Assembly: GCF_026262505.1 (NCBI RefSeq)
Contig: NC_067203.1
Span: forward strand, 24,347,411-24,411,410
DNA from: Trichomonas vaginalis G3
Taxonomy: Eukaryota > Parabasalia > Trichomonadida > Trichomonadidae
DNA length: 64,000 bases
Direction of reading: 5' to 3'
Below, piece by piece: positions 45,274-54,534 of this stretch (its first letter is position 1; each line of letters opens with the position of its first letter). Below the pieces are notes generated by a model. That model made no database searches, was not told where the DNA came from, and was given only the letters and a program-made list of their open reading frames with translations. A program made the position numbers and the translations under genes.

Positions 45274-46069
45274 TTACTTACTAATAAAAATTTCTTTGTT
45301 ATGACACTTTCTCCGGTTTATAGGACCTCTCTCATATTCTATCTTGTCATATCTAAACTCATAGTCATGTATGTCCTCTAACCATCTCATAACGGTTTCC
45401 AAACCACTTTTATCGGATGTAAAGTAAAACATGGATGGTTATGTAAAACGTCTAAAGTTTCTAAAGAGTCTCTCAAAGTCCAGTCTACTTGGTATTGAAA
45501 ATCCATGTGTTATAGAAAGGCGGGTCCACTATAAAGAAAACATTTTCCTTGTCTTTATATTTTTCATACAACTCTGTCCAATGACATCTCACAAACTCTA
45601 TACCCTCAATATATTTTTCTATGTCCTCTTTGAAAACATTTGTATAGTTAAGATATAAAACTTTTGACATAAGTGTTTCAATGTCATGAAACTTATAGAA
45701 CCACTATATAATAGTCTAGCAGATATACTATCCCAGTCTATATATTCTGCTTTTTTCAAAACCTCTCTCACAATATTTTTCTTATCTAATGGTATACGTT
45801 CATCTTACCTATAGGTATCTTTTCTTTTAACTCTTTCAATATATTGTTAGTGTTGGAATATGTTTGAGACGGTCATATAGTTGTCGAAGTCATTGCATAT
45901 AATCTTTGAGTCTGGGAATATTGTATGGCACAAATGGGATATATAGAAACTTCCACCGAACAAATCTACAAATGTTAGACCATTCGGTAGTTTCTTAAGT
46001 TCTCTCAATATAATATCTTTACATCTACTTATTTCCAAAGAACGGTAACGGTGGTTTTGTAAAATTCAT
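45258..46069 (-). pseudogene. Dam-like methyltransferase, right-arm copy, broken
   Basis: Mirror of 7058-7876; broken in several places. The DPPF block is readable. Confidence 0.8.
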
Positions 46070-46337
46070 TTATATATAATAATAAAAATGTTTTTTCCTG
46101 AAATGACAGAAAAGTGACAAAGCATGAAAACATATATAATTTGTGAAAAGCGACACATTATATAATGTTTTCGACCCAGAAGAAGGCTTCTTCCCAGAAG
46201 CAATGGAGGAAGAAGAAGAGTCCTCCGAATTCACACCAGAAGACTAACAATTTTCCGAATAAAAACTTCATTTATACTAAACATCTTCGGGGCTAGAGGG
46301 CACGAAGTGCCTGGAAGCCCCACTACCTTTTTTTTTT
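46070..46337. repeat. Element A right end and leader
   Basis: Inverse of 6774-7057. The short acidic plus-strand frame ending EEEEESSEFTPED reads toward the terminus. Confidence 0.7.
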
Positions 46338-46342
46338 AAATC

Positions 46343-46564
46343 TTTGCTTATATTCCTTAAATTCTTTATGAAACTCACAACAGTTCCATAAAAAATTTTA
46401 AATTCTAAACTGTCGAAATTACCGATCGGTAATCACACCCTTCACGGGTGTGTCACTTTTGACAGGCGTGTCACTTTTAGCTAAAATTACCCCTACTCTA
46501 TTGAATCGGTTTCTAATCTAATTTTTGATTTGTTTTATTAAAATCTGCATTCCGATTTACACAC
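46343..46564. other. Flanking DNA between elements A and C
   Basis: About 220 bp. It holds an ACCGATCGGT dyad, a CACACCCTTCACGGGTGTG stem (46434-46452) and two GTGTCACTTTT motifs. No gene seen. Confidence 0.6.
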
Positions 46565-46830
46565 AAAAAAAGGTAGTGGGGCTTCCAGGCACTTCGTGCC
46601 CTCTAGCCCCGAAGATGTTTAGTATAAATGAAGTTTTTATTCGGAAAATTGTTAGTCTTCTGGTGTGAATTCGGAGGACTCTTCTTCTTCCTCCATTGCT
46701 TCTGGGAAGAAGCCTTCTTCTGGGTCGAAAACATTATATAATGTGTCGCTTTTCACAAATTATATATGTTTTCATGCTTTGTCACTTTTCTGTCACTTTT
46801 CAGGAAAAACATTTTTATTATTATATATAA

Positions 46831-47649
46831 ATGAATTTTACAAAACCACCGTTACCGTTCTTTGGAAATAAGAGTAGATGTAAAGATATTATATTGAGAG
46901 AACTTAAGAAACTACCGAATGGTCTAACATTTGTAGATTTGTTCGGTGGAAGTTTCTATATATCCCATTTGTGCCATACAATATTCCCAGACTCAAAGAT
47001 TATATGCAATGACTTCGACAACTATATGGACCGTCTCAAACATATTCCAGACACTAACAATATATTGAAAGAGTTAAAAGAAAAGATACCTATAGGTAAG
47101 ATGGAACGTATACCATTAGATAAGAAAAATATTGTGAGAGAGGTTTTGAAAAAAGCAGAATATATAGACTGGGATAGTATATCTGCTAGACTATTATATA
47201 GTGGTTCTATAAGAGTTCATGACATTGAAACACTTATGTCAAAAGTTTTATATCTTAACTATACAAATGTTTTCAAAGAGGACATAGAAAAATATATTGA
47301 GGGTATAGAGTTTGTGAGATGTCATTGGACAGAGTTGTATGAAAAATATAAAGACAAGGAAAATGTTTTCTTTATAGTGGACCCGCCTTTCTATAACACA
47401 TGGGATTTTCAATACCAAGTAGACTGGACTTTGAGAGACTCTTTAGAAACTTTAGACGTTTTACATAACCATCCATGCTTTTACTTTACATCCGATAAAA
47501 GTGGTTTGGAAACCGTTATGAGATGGTTAGAGGACATACATGACTATGAGTTTAGATATGACAAGATAGAATATGAGAGAGGTCCTATAAACCGGAGAAA
47601 GTGTCATAACAAAGAAATTTTATTAGTAAGTAAATGTGGTTTGAAATAG
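46831..47649 (+). CDS. Dam-like N6-adenine DNA methyltransferase (272 aa), whole
   Basis: Differs from 7058-7876 by only a few residues. PPLPFFGNKSR, FVDLFGGSF and DPPF motifs are all present. See that entry. Confidence 0.9.
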   Translation: MNFTKPPLPFFGNKSRCKDIILRELKKLPNGLTFVDLFGGSFYISHLCHTIFPDSKIICNDFDNYMDRLKHIPDTNNILKELKEKIPIGKMERIPLDKKNIVREVLKKAEYIDWDSISARLLYSGSIRVHDIETLMSKVLYLNYTNVFKEDIEKYIEGIEFVRCHWTELYEKYKDKENVFFIVDPPFYNTWDFQYQVDWTLRDSLETLDVLHNHPCFYFTSDKSGLETVMRWLEDIHDYEFRYDKIEYERGPINRRKCHNKEILLVSKCGLK

Positions 47650-47765
47650 GACTACTTGTTTTAGGTTTTTTCCATTGTGTCATTTATTTATTTGACGTGG
47701 CAGAAAAGTACAGAGAATATGAAGATGAACCAATGCCTGCAAATGTTCAGTATATGTACTCGTAA
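47634..47765 (+). CDS. Single-pass membrane peptide (43 aa)
   Basis: Third copy of the peptide overlapping the methyltransferase end; identical reading MWFEIGLLVLGFF at its start. Confidence 0.55.
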   Translation: MWFEIGLLVLGFFHCVIYLFDVAEKYREYEDEPMPANVQYMYS

Positions 47766-47788
47766 GAGATATTTTTATCTAATATTAA

Positions 47789-48151
47789 ATGGACGCACAG
47801 AACTTAGCGAATGCACAGCAACCTGGACAACCAAACCCAGAGAATATTCCAAATGAAGTTAGAATACAAACTGCAATGGCAAACTATGGTCAAGTGCCAA
47901 CAGATGTACAAATGCAAACTGCCATGTCAAATGACGCTGCGTTAGGTTTGCCACCATGGTATGCAAATATGAGATGGAAAGAGTTTTATACAAACCCTGA
48001 GGTGGGATATAAACAACTTTATGCAGATGACGCGAACACAGGAGTTGACCCAGAATATGTTTTCTACCAGAGGAGAAACAGAATGTATGAGCTCCAGTTA
48101 AAGAATGCTATGGAACTCAACAGGAAACGTAAGAGACTAGGCGGACATTAG
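47789..48151 (+). CDS. Gln/Asn-rich protein (120 aa)
   Basis: Identical to 8016-8378 as read; TTTTTATCTAATATTAAATG ends in its start codon. Confidence 0.6.
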   Translation: MDAQNLANAQQPGQPNPENIPNEVRIQTAMANYGQVPTDVQMQTAMSNDAALGLPPWYANMRWKEFYTNPEVGYKQLYADDANTGVDPEYVFYQRRNRMYELQLKNAMELNRKRKRLGGH

Positions 48152-48169
48152 ATTTTTACATATAGTAAA

Positions 48170-48412
48170 ATGGGTTTCTTCAGTAAGATAGGAAACTTCT
48201 TTCGAAATGTTGGAAGAGGTATATGGAATGGAATAAAAACCGTAGGAAGAGGAATTTGGAACGGAGTCAAAAATATTGGTAAAAGAGTAGGTCAGTTTGT
48301 TGGTATTATACCTAAAGACCCTGAACCAGAAGAACAAGCTCCTGTTATACAACAGCCTGAACCTGCACCACAGTCTAGTTGGCAACCAAATCCAACACCT
48401 CAACCGTATTAA
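48170..48412 (+). CDS. Small amphipathic protein (80 aa)
   Basis: Identical to 8397-8639 as read. Ends five bases from the end of penton-like 1. Confidence 0.6.
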   Translation: MGFFSKIGNFFRNVGRGIWNGIKTVGRGIWNGVKNIGKRVGQFVGIIPKDPEPEEQAPVIQQPEPAPQSSWQPNPTPQPY

Positions 48413-48416
48413 AAAA

Positions 48417-49265
48417 TTATATTTTTACCGTTCGATAGTAGTTGTATATGAAACTAAGTTCTAAGTAAAACGCATGGTATAATGGAATTATTCTTTTTCT
48501 TCCATCTGTAGTAAACCATACTTGAAAGTCTGAAATACTTCCACTTGGTGGTTCGTATAACTTTGTAGGTTTTTCGTAAAAGTCATTTGCCAAGCATAAG
48601 AAAGAGTTTTGGGCGCCAGAAAATGAAGCATGAACAATAATAGCAGCTGGGTCGAAAACATTTTCATATGTTCCATTAGGGTTTTCGACTTCATAAAAGT
48701 CTGGGTGTACTGGATATGCTGCAGGCTGATTTAACATCCTCATAAATCTATACCATGCCAAGTTGTTATATTTTGTAGAAATATAAACGTTTTCTCCAAG
48801 GTCTTCTATTCTATTGATTTTAACAGTTGCATTTTTCCTGTCATAAATAATATCGAGATGGTACTCTCCCTCGTCAATGTTATACTGGTTTGCATATTCG
48901 ATATAGATATCGTTTATTTTTTCTTGAAAAGCTTGAAGAGTTGTTTCTAAGTTTACAAGCAAACTAACTTGTAAAAGTTTTCCCTGTTCAAATTTCTCAT
49001 ACATACGTTTTTCTTTGTTATAGTATCGAACTTCAAAACCGACCGTAAATGGGAAACCATGTATGGCTTCTGAAATGAACTTCATTCTACGAAAGCCAAT
49101 AGCTTTTGTGACAGATGGGTCTCTTAACCATCTTAATGGGTAGTCAAAACGATAGCCTTCATGCTTTACGGTATCTGTCTCAAACTTTTGACCGACATTA
49201 GTAAAAAGTTCATCTAATGGTTTAGTTGTAGCAACTCTTGAATTTTCTTTTTCTATTGAAAGCAT
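48417..49265 (-). CDS. Penton-like minor capsid protein 1 (282 aa), whole
   Basis: Landmarks: TKPLDELFTNVG, FDYPLRWL (about 40-47), KAIGFRRMKF, a central helix (TLQAFQEKINDIYIEYA), NVFDPAAIIVHASFSG, FYEPP-type loop and QVWFTTDGRKRIIPLYHAFY, ending in LELSFIYNYY. The closing pair of strands around a Gly turn is what I use to relate it to the penton (minor jelly-roll) proteins of Polintons; I cannot confirm the fold. It has a paralog (53264-54122) and a diverged relative in D (336-1214). Start codon 18 bp from the fibre start. Confidence 0.65.
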   Translation of the reverse strand: MLSIEKENSRVATTKPLDELFTNVGQKFETDTVKHEGYRFDYPLRWLRDPSVTKAIGFRRMKFISEAIHGFPFTVGFEVRYYNKEKRMYEKFEQGKLLQVSLLVNLETTLQAFQEKINDIYIEYANQYNIDEGEYHLDIIYDRKNATVKINRIEDLGENVYISTKYNNLAWYRFMRMLNQPAAYPVHPDFYEVENPNGTYENVFDPAAIIVHASFSGAQNSFLCLANDFYEKPTKLYEPPSGSISDFQVWFTTDGRKRIIPLYHAFYLELSFIYNYYRTVKI

Positions 49266-49286
49266 ATTTTATCTAGAATAAAAATG
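49264..49286. promoter_or_regulatory. Compact bidirectional start region with TTTTATCT box
   Basis: Same sequence as 9486-9509, between penton-like 1 and fibre start codons. Confidence 0.55.
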
Positions 49287-50686
49287 TCAAATGAAACAGC
49301 GTCTATGAGAGAAATACAACACAACCGACAACTCATTATGCAAGCTCTAAATAAGAAACAACAAACTTTTCAAACTATTCTAAGATATCTGAGTCATTGA
49401 AAGAAGGAAACTTAAAACTGACATTAAACCCAATGACAGATGAGTTTCTGTTTCAAGACAAGAAGAACAATACTGTCTGTATAAATCCAACAAAAGGAAC
49501 TTTAAACGAGAAACCTATAAATGAACTTCTTTTGAAAGCAGATGTTGACAACAAAGCTGACAAAGAATATGTAGACGATGCAATAGCAAAAGAAGAAGAA
49601 AGAGCTAACAATGCTTATGCAACAAAAGAACATACTCATCCTGAACTAGCAGACAAAAATGTTGACAATAAAATGTCAAGTGAAGTGACAAGAGCTGAAA
49701 ACGAATATTCTAAAAAGACTCATACACATTCTATATCTGAAATAACAGACTTAAACGTTAGCCTTGAAAAGAAAGCGGATGAGGAATATGTGGCTAGTAA
49801 GTTAGAGAAGAAAGCAGATAAGGAATATGTGGATGAAAAGATAACGAAATGAAAGAAAGGGTTGACTGGTACCATGAATGGACATCGAAGATTTTAAAAC
49901 TAAAGCCGATACAGGATGGGTTTCAGGATGTTTAGACCTTAAAGCAGATAAAACTTATGTTAACGATGAGTTAGAGAAGAAAGCAAATAAGACTCATACA
50001 CATACAAGTTTTACAACTGTTGCTATAGAAAGTATTGAAGGAACGGTTGAAGGAACTGGTGGGGATGCATTATATTGTAAACCTCCTAACTTTCCACAAG
50101 GTTTAACATCGGATGACGACATAACGACGATGAAAAACATTAGATGTAAAGATGTTTATGTCATGAAGGATGAACATAATATTAAATTCACTGCTCAAGA
50201 TTTATATGACAAGAAAGCAGACAAAACAGAGCTTCAAACATTAAAGACAGAAATGCTTCAAACATTATATCCTATAGGCTCTATTTATACGTCAATGAAC
50301 TCTACCAGACCAGAAGTAGTACTTGGTTTTGGAACTTGGACTCAAATAGTCGACAGGTTTTGTATTGTGCAAACTCTTCAAAGGAAACAGGTGGAAGTAA
50401 AACGATTTCAGGTGAAAATTTACCTGCACACAGTCACTACATAGATTTAAGTACATCTCAAGCAGGTTGGCATAAGCATAGATATTGGGATTGGTCAGGA
50501 ATGACAAAAGGTAAAGGATATGATGTTAAAGACAACGTTCAGTTTGCTATAAATTGTTACTGGAGTAACACTGAGGGAGGAGGAAACCATACACATCACG
50601 TTTCAGGATATACACAAACAACGGGACAAAGTAAAGAATACATGCCACCTTACATGACAGTTTACGCATGGTATAGAATTGCTTAG
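49284..50686 (+). pseudogene. Tail-fibre/collar-like protein, variant 3, broken
   Basis: N-terminal part and KADKEYVDE repeats as in A. The middle (about 50010-50230) reads GTVEGTGGDALYCKPPNF and TMKNIRCKDVYVMKDEHN, absent from the other two copies. Distal part resembles variant 1 (PIGSIYTSMNSTRP, NLPAHSHYIDLS) with differences in the loop, then MPPYMTVYAWYRIA. A few breaks. Confidence 0.8.
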
Positions 50687-51642
50687 TCGTCATTTTCAAC
50701 TTCTTTAGCATATTCGTCAGGAGTTGTCTTATATTTGTTAGGAACTGTCTTTGAAAGTATACCACCTTGAACTTTGACAAGTTTGAAACGAGGTCTGACA
50801 ATAGTCGTTTTATCTTCTGCTTGCAGTGTGTACATTTTGCCATGTTTGCCTAAAACTTCATAATATTCTCTTGTATACTTTCTTCTATTTTTACGAACAC
50901 GAATGTGAGTACCTGTCGGGTTCCCATTGTTGTCATAGTCAATAGTATTTTCATATGGGTCGCGTTTAGGTATTTCTATTTTTACTTTGTCACCTTTCTG
51001 AAGTTTGAAGCCCGGCATTCTTTCTTGTTTGTCTCTTTTGACTAAATTATTAAATATATAGTCTTTCTCTAAGTCAGGGTTGTTTTTCATTTCTTCGGGG
51101 GAGTGGTTTCCCAAACCTTTTTGTTTACGGTTATTGTAAATATTTAAAACTTGTCTCATCTTTGCCATGGAGAAGTGTCTATATTTGTCGTCATATGACA
51201 TTTCATTTGCTTCACCACCTTGTGGTTGGTTTAAGTCTCTTAACATTTTTATACAACCGTCAATGACACCAAGAGCAGAATGGTTTTGGTCGACAATGAA
51301 ATATTGGTTTACATTTTTTGAACGCAGATAGTTTTTTACATCATCTGATTTGAAAGAACTTTCACAGTCAGATGTCAGTTTTGTTGGGTGGTATTTGTCA
51401 ACGAATATTGTCAAAGCTGCTAAGATATCTAAAATAGCTTTGGACTGTAATGGTATGGCTTCACAGTATCTTGTGTTTTGACCGACAAATATTAGCCAGT
51501 ATGGAGGTCCATCTGTTCTAACTCTCGGAATGTTTTCCAAGATATCCATAAACCAAGCATTTGGTGTTGAACTAAAGATTTTTACCATGAGTGCTTTTTT
51601 TGTTGCCTTAGAAACATAGGGGTCCTTGTTTGGATTCGTCAT
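50683..51642 (-). CDS. Retroviral-type integrase (319 aa), whole
   Basis: N-terminal basic part, then an rve-type catalytic core with FMDILENIPR, FVGQNTRYCEAIPL, FVDKYHPTKLTSDCESSF and NHSALGVIDGCIKML blocks, then a C-terminal SH3/chromo-like part (GFKLQKGDKVKIEI, YEVLGKHGKMYTLQ, PRFKLVKV). Polinton integrases insert the linear element and produce the 5-6 bp target duplication; the AAATC and ACAAG duplications here fit. Tail-to-tail 4-base overlap with fibre; divergent from 51659 with 16 bp between starts. Confidence 0.9.
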   Translation of the reverse strand: MTNPNKDPYVSKATKKALMVKIFSSTPNAWFMDILENIPRVRTDGPPYWLIFVGQNTRYCEAIPLQSKAILDILAALTIFVDKYHPTKLTSDCESSFKSDDVKNYLRSKNVNQYFIVDQNHSALGVIDGCIKMLRDLNQPQGGEANEMSYDDKYRHFSMAKMRQVLNIYNNRKQKGLGNHSPEEMKNNPDLEKDYIFNNLVKRDKQERMPGFKLQKGDKVKIEIPKRDPYENTIDYDNNGNPTGTHIRVRKNRRKYTREYYEVLGKHGKMYTLQAEDKTTIVRPRFKLVKVQGGILSKTVPNKYKTTPDEYAKEVENDD

Positions 51643-51661
51643 TTTTATCCTATAAGAAATG
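51640..51661. promoter_or_regulatory. Compact bidirectional start region with TTTTATCC box
   Basis: TTTTTATCCTATAAGAAATG spans the 16 bp between integrase and 133-aa protein starts. Same layout as the fibre/penton start region. Confidence 0.55.
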
Positions 51662-52060
51662 GGTTTATTTGGCGCATTAGCAGGAGTTGCATCCAGATTT
51701 TTGCCCGCAGTGGGAACAATAGCCAGAGGTGTATTTGGAGTTGGAAGGAAGATTTTGAGTACATTAGGTATACTTAAAGAGAAAGCACAACCTATTATAC
51801 AAACTGTACAGAAAGGTTGGGATGTAGCACGAGATGCAACAAATCTTATTCCAAATCCTGAAACAAGAGGAAAAGTTCAAGGATGGATGGACAATGTAGG
51901 AAGACAAGCAGGAAACTATTATAACAAAGCAAATGACTACTATAACCAAGCAGGACACTATATGGACCAAGGTGAAAGATTCTTTAACAGAGGATATAAC
52001 CATGCACAACAGTGGGTAAACAATAACCAACCTCAACCGCCTCAAACGTGGGGAATGTAA
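51659..52060 (+). CDS. Amphipathic minor structural protein (133 aa)
   Basis: Starts MGLFGALAGVASRFLPAVG, a Gly/Ala-rich hydrophobic stretch, then a helix (KEKAQPIIQTVQKGWDVAR), and an Asn/Tyr/Gln-rich tail with repeated NKANDYYNQAGHYMDQG-type words. Resembles in outline the 80-aa protein and D's 1440-1966. A virion membrane-active or cement role is plausible by analogy with adenovirus-type minor proteins, not proven. Confidence 0.6.
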   Translation: MGLFGALAGVASRFLPAVGTIARGVFGVGRKILSTLGILKEKAQPIIQTVQKGWDVARDATNLIPNPETRGKVQGWMDNVGRQAGNYYNKANDYYNQAGHYMDQGERFFNRGYNHAQQWVNNNQPQPPQTWGM

Positions 52061-52078
52061 AGTTTTTACTGAGATGAA

Positions 52079-52231
52079 ATGAACAATACAGCATTGAGAC
52101 AAATGGGTTCAAGATGGATTTGTCGGCTTCCAGCAGTTACACAACGTGTTTGTCAAGTTCTTCCTATACCTCAGGAAGTTTTAGACCGACTTAAAAAACA
52201 ACAACAACCAGTTGAAAACAAACCAAACTAA
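52079..52231 (+). CDS. 50-aa conserved small protein
   Basis: Reads MNNTALRQMGSRWICRLP with two Cys and a Lys/Gln/Pro-rich tail. Preceded by the TTTTACTGAGATGAAATGA leader also found before the next gene. Unknown function. Confidence 0.5.
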   Translation: MNNTALRQMGSRWICRLPAVTQRVCQVLPIPQEVLDRLKKQQQPVENKPN

Positions 52232-52250
52232 AATTTTTTACTGAGATGAA

Positions 52251-52834
52251 ATGACCGAAGAAGTTGAAACGGTAGATTTGACACCACAAACAAAAAGTTC
52301 AGAACCATTGTCAAAACCTGTCAAAGAACTTACAGATGAAGAGAAAAATTCAATAATAGAAAGTGCCAGGTCTGGAAATACAAACCCTAACTACAAAGTC
52401 ACTTTTCATAAAATGGAACGGCTAGTATCTCAAAAAAGAAACAGACTCTCACAAATAAAATATTGAAGTCTGAAGGAGCTTTCGAGACAACAGATGGAAA
52501 AGTTTACTTCACTGACCAACAGTTCATTATAGAACATCTCATTGACTTAGAGTCGAAATATTCTAAACTTTACAACAAACACAAAAAGTTGAAAGGAAAA
52601 CAAAAACAAATGGCATATGATATTTATGAAGATGTTGACAACACAACTGTTCCTGCAAGTGAAGTAAAGTCAGAGGAACCGAAAAGTGACGAAAAACCGA
52701 TAGAAGAAGAAAAACCAAAAACTGAAGATAAACCAAAACCAAAGTTTAGTTTGGAAACTAAACCAAGTCAACCTTCATTAGCTGGTATGGGTTGGCGTCA
52801 AAGACTTATGGCAGCAGGCGGTTATGTAAAGTAA
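52251..52834 (+). pseudogene. Charged Pro/Lys/Glu-rich protein, slightly broken
   Basis: Same as 12463-13060; about one break. Ends RQRLMAAGGYVK. Confidence 0.5.
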
Positions 52835-52864
52835 AGAAAAAAATATTTTTTTATTTTTATAAAA

Positions 52865-53116
52865 ATGCCCCCATATAGAATGGATAGAAAATCTGCTAGA
52901 ATAAAAGCAGAGTTACAAAGATATGGTTGGAGAGTTTCGAAGAATTTTAAATATAGGAAGGGAAGACCCATAAAAGTCTATGACAAACTGGCTGGTCTGA
53001 CCTACGAAATGGATTTGGAAACAGCACGTGCAAATTATCCAAACAGACTAGAGAGGTTAGAAGAAGAACGTCTTATGGACATGCCTTTCGATGTTAGTGA
53101 ACATTGCATGAAGTAA
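52865..53116 (+). CDS. Polymerase N-terminal part only (83 aa)
   Basis: Basic protein (MDRKSARIKAELQRYGWRV) that equals the N-terminal domain of the polymerase remnant at 13077 and then stops. A-right has the same short form, so the two copies share ancestry or source. The palm region is not present. It could persist as a small DNA-binding protein. Confidence 0.55.
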   Translation: MPPYRMDRKSARIKAELQRYGWRVSKNFKYRKGRPIKVYDKLAGLTYEMDLETARANYPNRLERLEEERLMDMPFDVSEHCMK

Positions 53117-53158
53117 AAATTTATTTTTAAAAAGTGACATTTTTTAATTTTATTTGAA

Positions 53159-53263
53159 ATGTACGCTGAGTTTGTTGGAGAAGACCGTTGGGAAACTTGT
53201 TTGTTAGATGAGAAATATGAAATGGCATACCATTTTAAAACAATATATTTTTACATATATTAA
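53159..53263 (+). CDS. 34-aa conserved small frame
   Basis: Same as 15265-15369. Confidence 0.4.
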   Translation: MYAEFVGEDRWETCLLDEKYEMAYHFKTIYFYIY

Positions 53264-54122
53264 ATGCTTCAGGTTGAAAAACAAAGAACAAAAGTAGCAG
53301 ATACAAAACCGTTAGACTATATCTTTACAAATGCTGGTAGGACTATTTCAGATGAAGAAATTTCATCCGAGTATACAGGTTTGACTATCCAATTCGTTGG
53401 CTTCAAAGTCCTTCAGATGCAAAGGCAATAGGATTTAGAAGAGTTTTGTTTTCAAATAGAACTAACGCATTTATGTTCGCAGTATATTTTCATGGGCAGT
53501 ATAAAGGTTCTGATGGTCTAATAGACAAATTTGACGAAATGAGAATCTTTACAGTTCGTTCAGACGAAAGTCTTGAGAAAACTCTAAATGACTTTCAAAC
53601 TCAAATGAACAAATATTATTGGGAATTTCAAGAAAAATACGACTCTTTACTAAATGGAACATACTATCTGAAACTAGAATATGACAAGATGAACTCCACC
53701 GTTTCATTTCAAAAGATTGAAATTAACCCTCCAAGAGATACAGAGTTTTTATTTTGGAAAGTAGACAAACGTTCTTGGGCACAATTTCTTCGGTTACTAA
53801 ACCAGAACGAACCATTACCACCAGATGGTCCATTTCAATTTATACTTCCACCAGCAGATTTGACAGTTTATAGAAATGTGTTTGACCCTCAAAATGTTAT
53901 GTGTCATGCAAGTTTCAGTTCAAGCAACAATAGTTTTCTATGTATTGTAAGGACTTTTATGACTTTGCTTCTAAATTCTACGAACCACCTAGTAACAGTT
54001 TCTCTGACTTTCAAGTTTGGTTCACAACAAATGGTGTGCAACATATTATTCCATTGTACTATGACTTTTATCTCGAATTGTCTTTCATATATAACTACGG
54101 AAAAGTGCTGAAAAAGTATTGA
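53264..54122 (+). pseudogene. Penton-like minor capsid protein 2, broken
   Basis: Same landmarks as 15370-16226; a couple of breaks. Confidence 0.75.
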
Positions 54123-54124
54123 AA

Positions 54125-54190
54125 AATAATGTTTATGTTAGCATGTTAGATCTAACACGTTTTCTAACCACTTTTCTAACATCGTAGAAA
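54125..54190 (+). repeat. GATC-centred dyad element
   Basis: AGATCT at 54148-54153, with TGTTAGA/TCTAACA words; sits directly after penton-like 2. The A copies lack it here, so dyad elements are gained or lost at fixed positions. Confidence 0.75.
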
Positions 54191-54239
54191 ACTCATGAAT
54201 TAGGTAAATTGCCTCATCTAATGGCTCGATGTTGTCCAT
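54190..54239 (-). pseudogene. Opening of the divergent-partner gene only
   Basis: Start and first dozen or so codons (MDNIEPLDEAVYLI) of the gene seen at 16341-16702; the remainder is absent. Confidence 0.5.
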
Positions 54240-54534
54240 TGCTACTGTCAGTAAAAGTACTGCTACTGTCAGTAAAAGTACTGCTACTGTCAGTAAAAGT
54301 ACTGCTACTGTCAGAAAAAGTACTGCTACTGTCAGTAAAAGTACTGCTACTGTCAGTAAAAGTACTGCTACTGTCAGTAAAAGTACTGCTACTGTCAGTA
54401 AAAAGGAAAATTTGAGAGGGTTTTCGACGATAAAGTACTGCTACTGTCAGTAAAAGTACTGCTACTGTCAGTAGCAGTACTGCTAGTAGCAGAGATTTTT
54501 ATCGTTGGTGGTCCGACGGTTAAGCCACAAACGA
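54240..54534. repeat. 21-bp tandem repeats in divergent promoter (type 2)
   Basis: About eleven units of CTGCTACTGTCAGTAAAAGT, interrupted by an AAATTTGAGAGGG block. Occupies exactly the place of the type 1 repeats in A, but the unit is unrelated. Confidence 0.85.

Larger units (their letters stand above)
6774..46337. mobile_element. Polinton/Maverick element A, palindromic, interrupted by element B
   Basis: The ends are inverted copies: an A-run then GGTAGTGGGGCTTCCAGG at 6800, and its complement ending at 46327 followed by a T-run. The element is flanked by AAATC (6769-6773 and 46338-46342). Parts in the left arm: methyltransferase, TM peptide, two small structural genes, penton-like 1, fibre, integrase (minus), amphipathic protein, several small genes, polymerase, penton-like 2, and a Pro/Gln-rich gene. 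The right arm mirrors this except that no polymerase block is seen and the fibre middle differs. About 23.6 kb without B. Many genes carry breaks (of the order of one to several per kilobase in the worst genes), while arms stay near-identical, so it is recent but decayed. Confidence 0.85.

Noticed and set aside
54209-54453. LLLSVKV / TVSKSTA repeat peptides
   Set aside because: Translation of the 21-bp promoter repeat.
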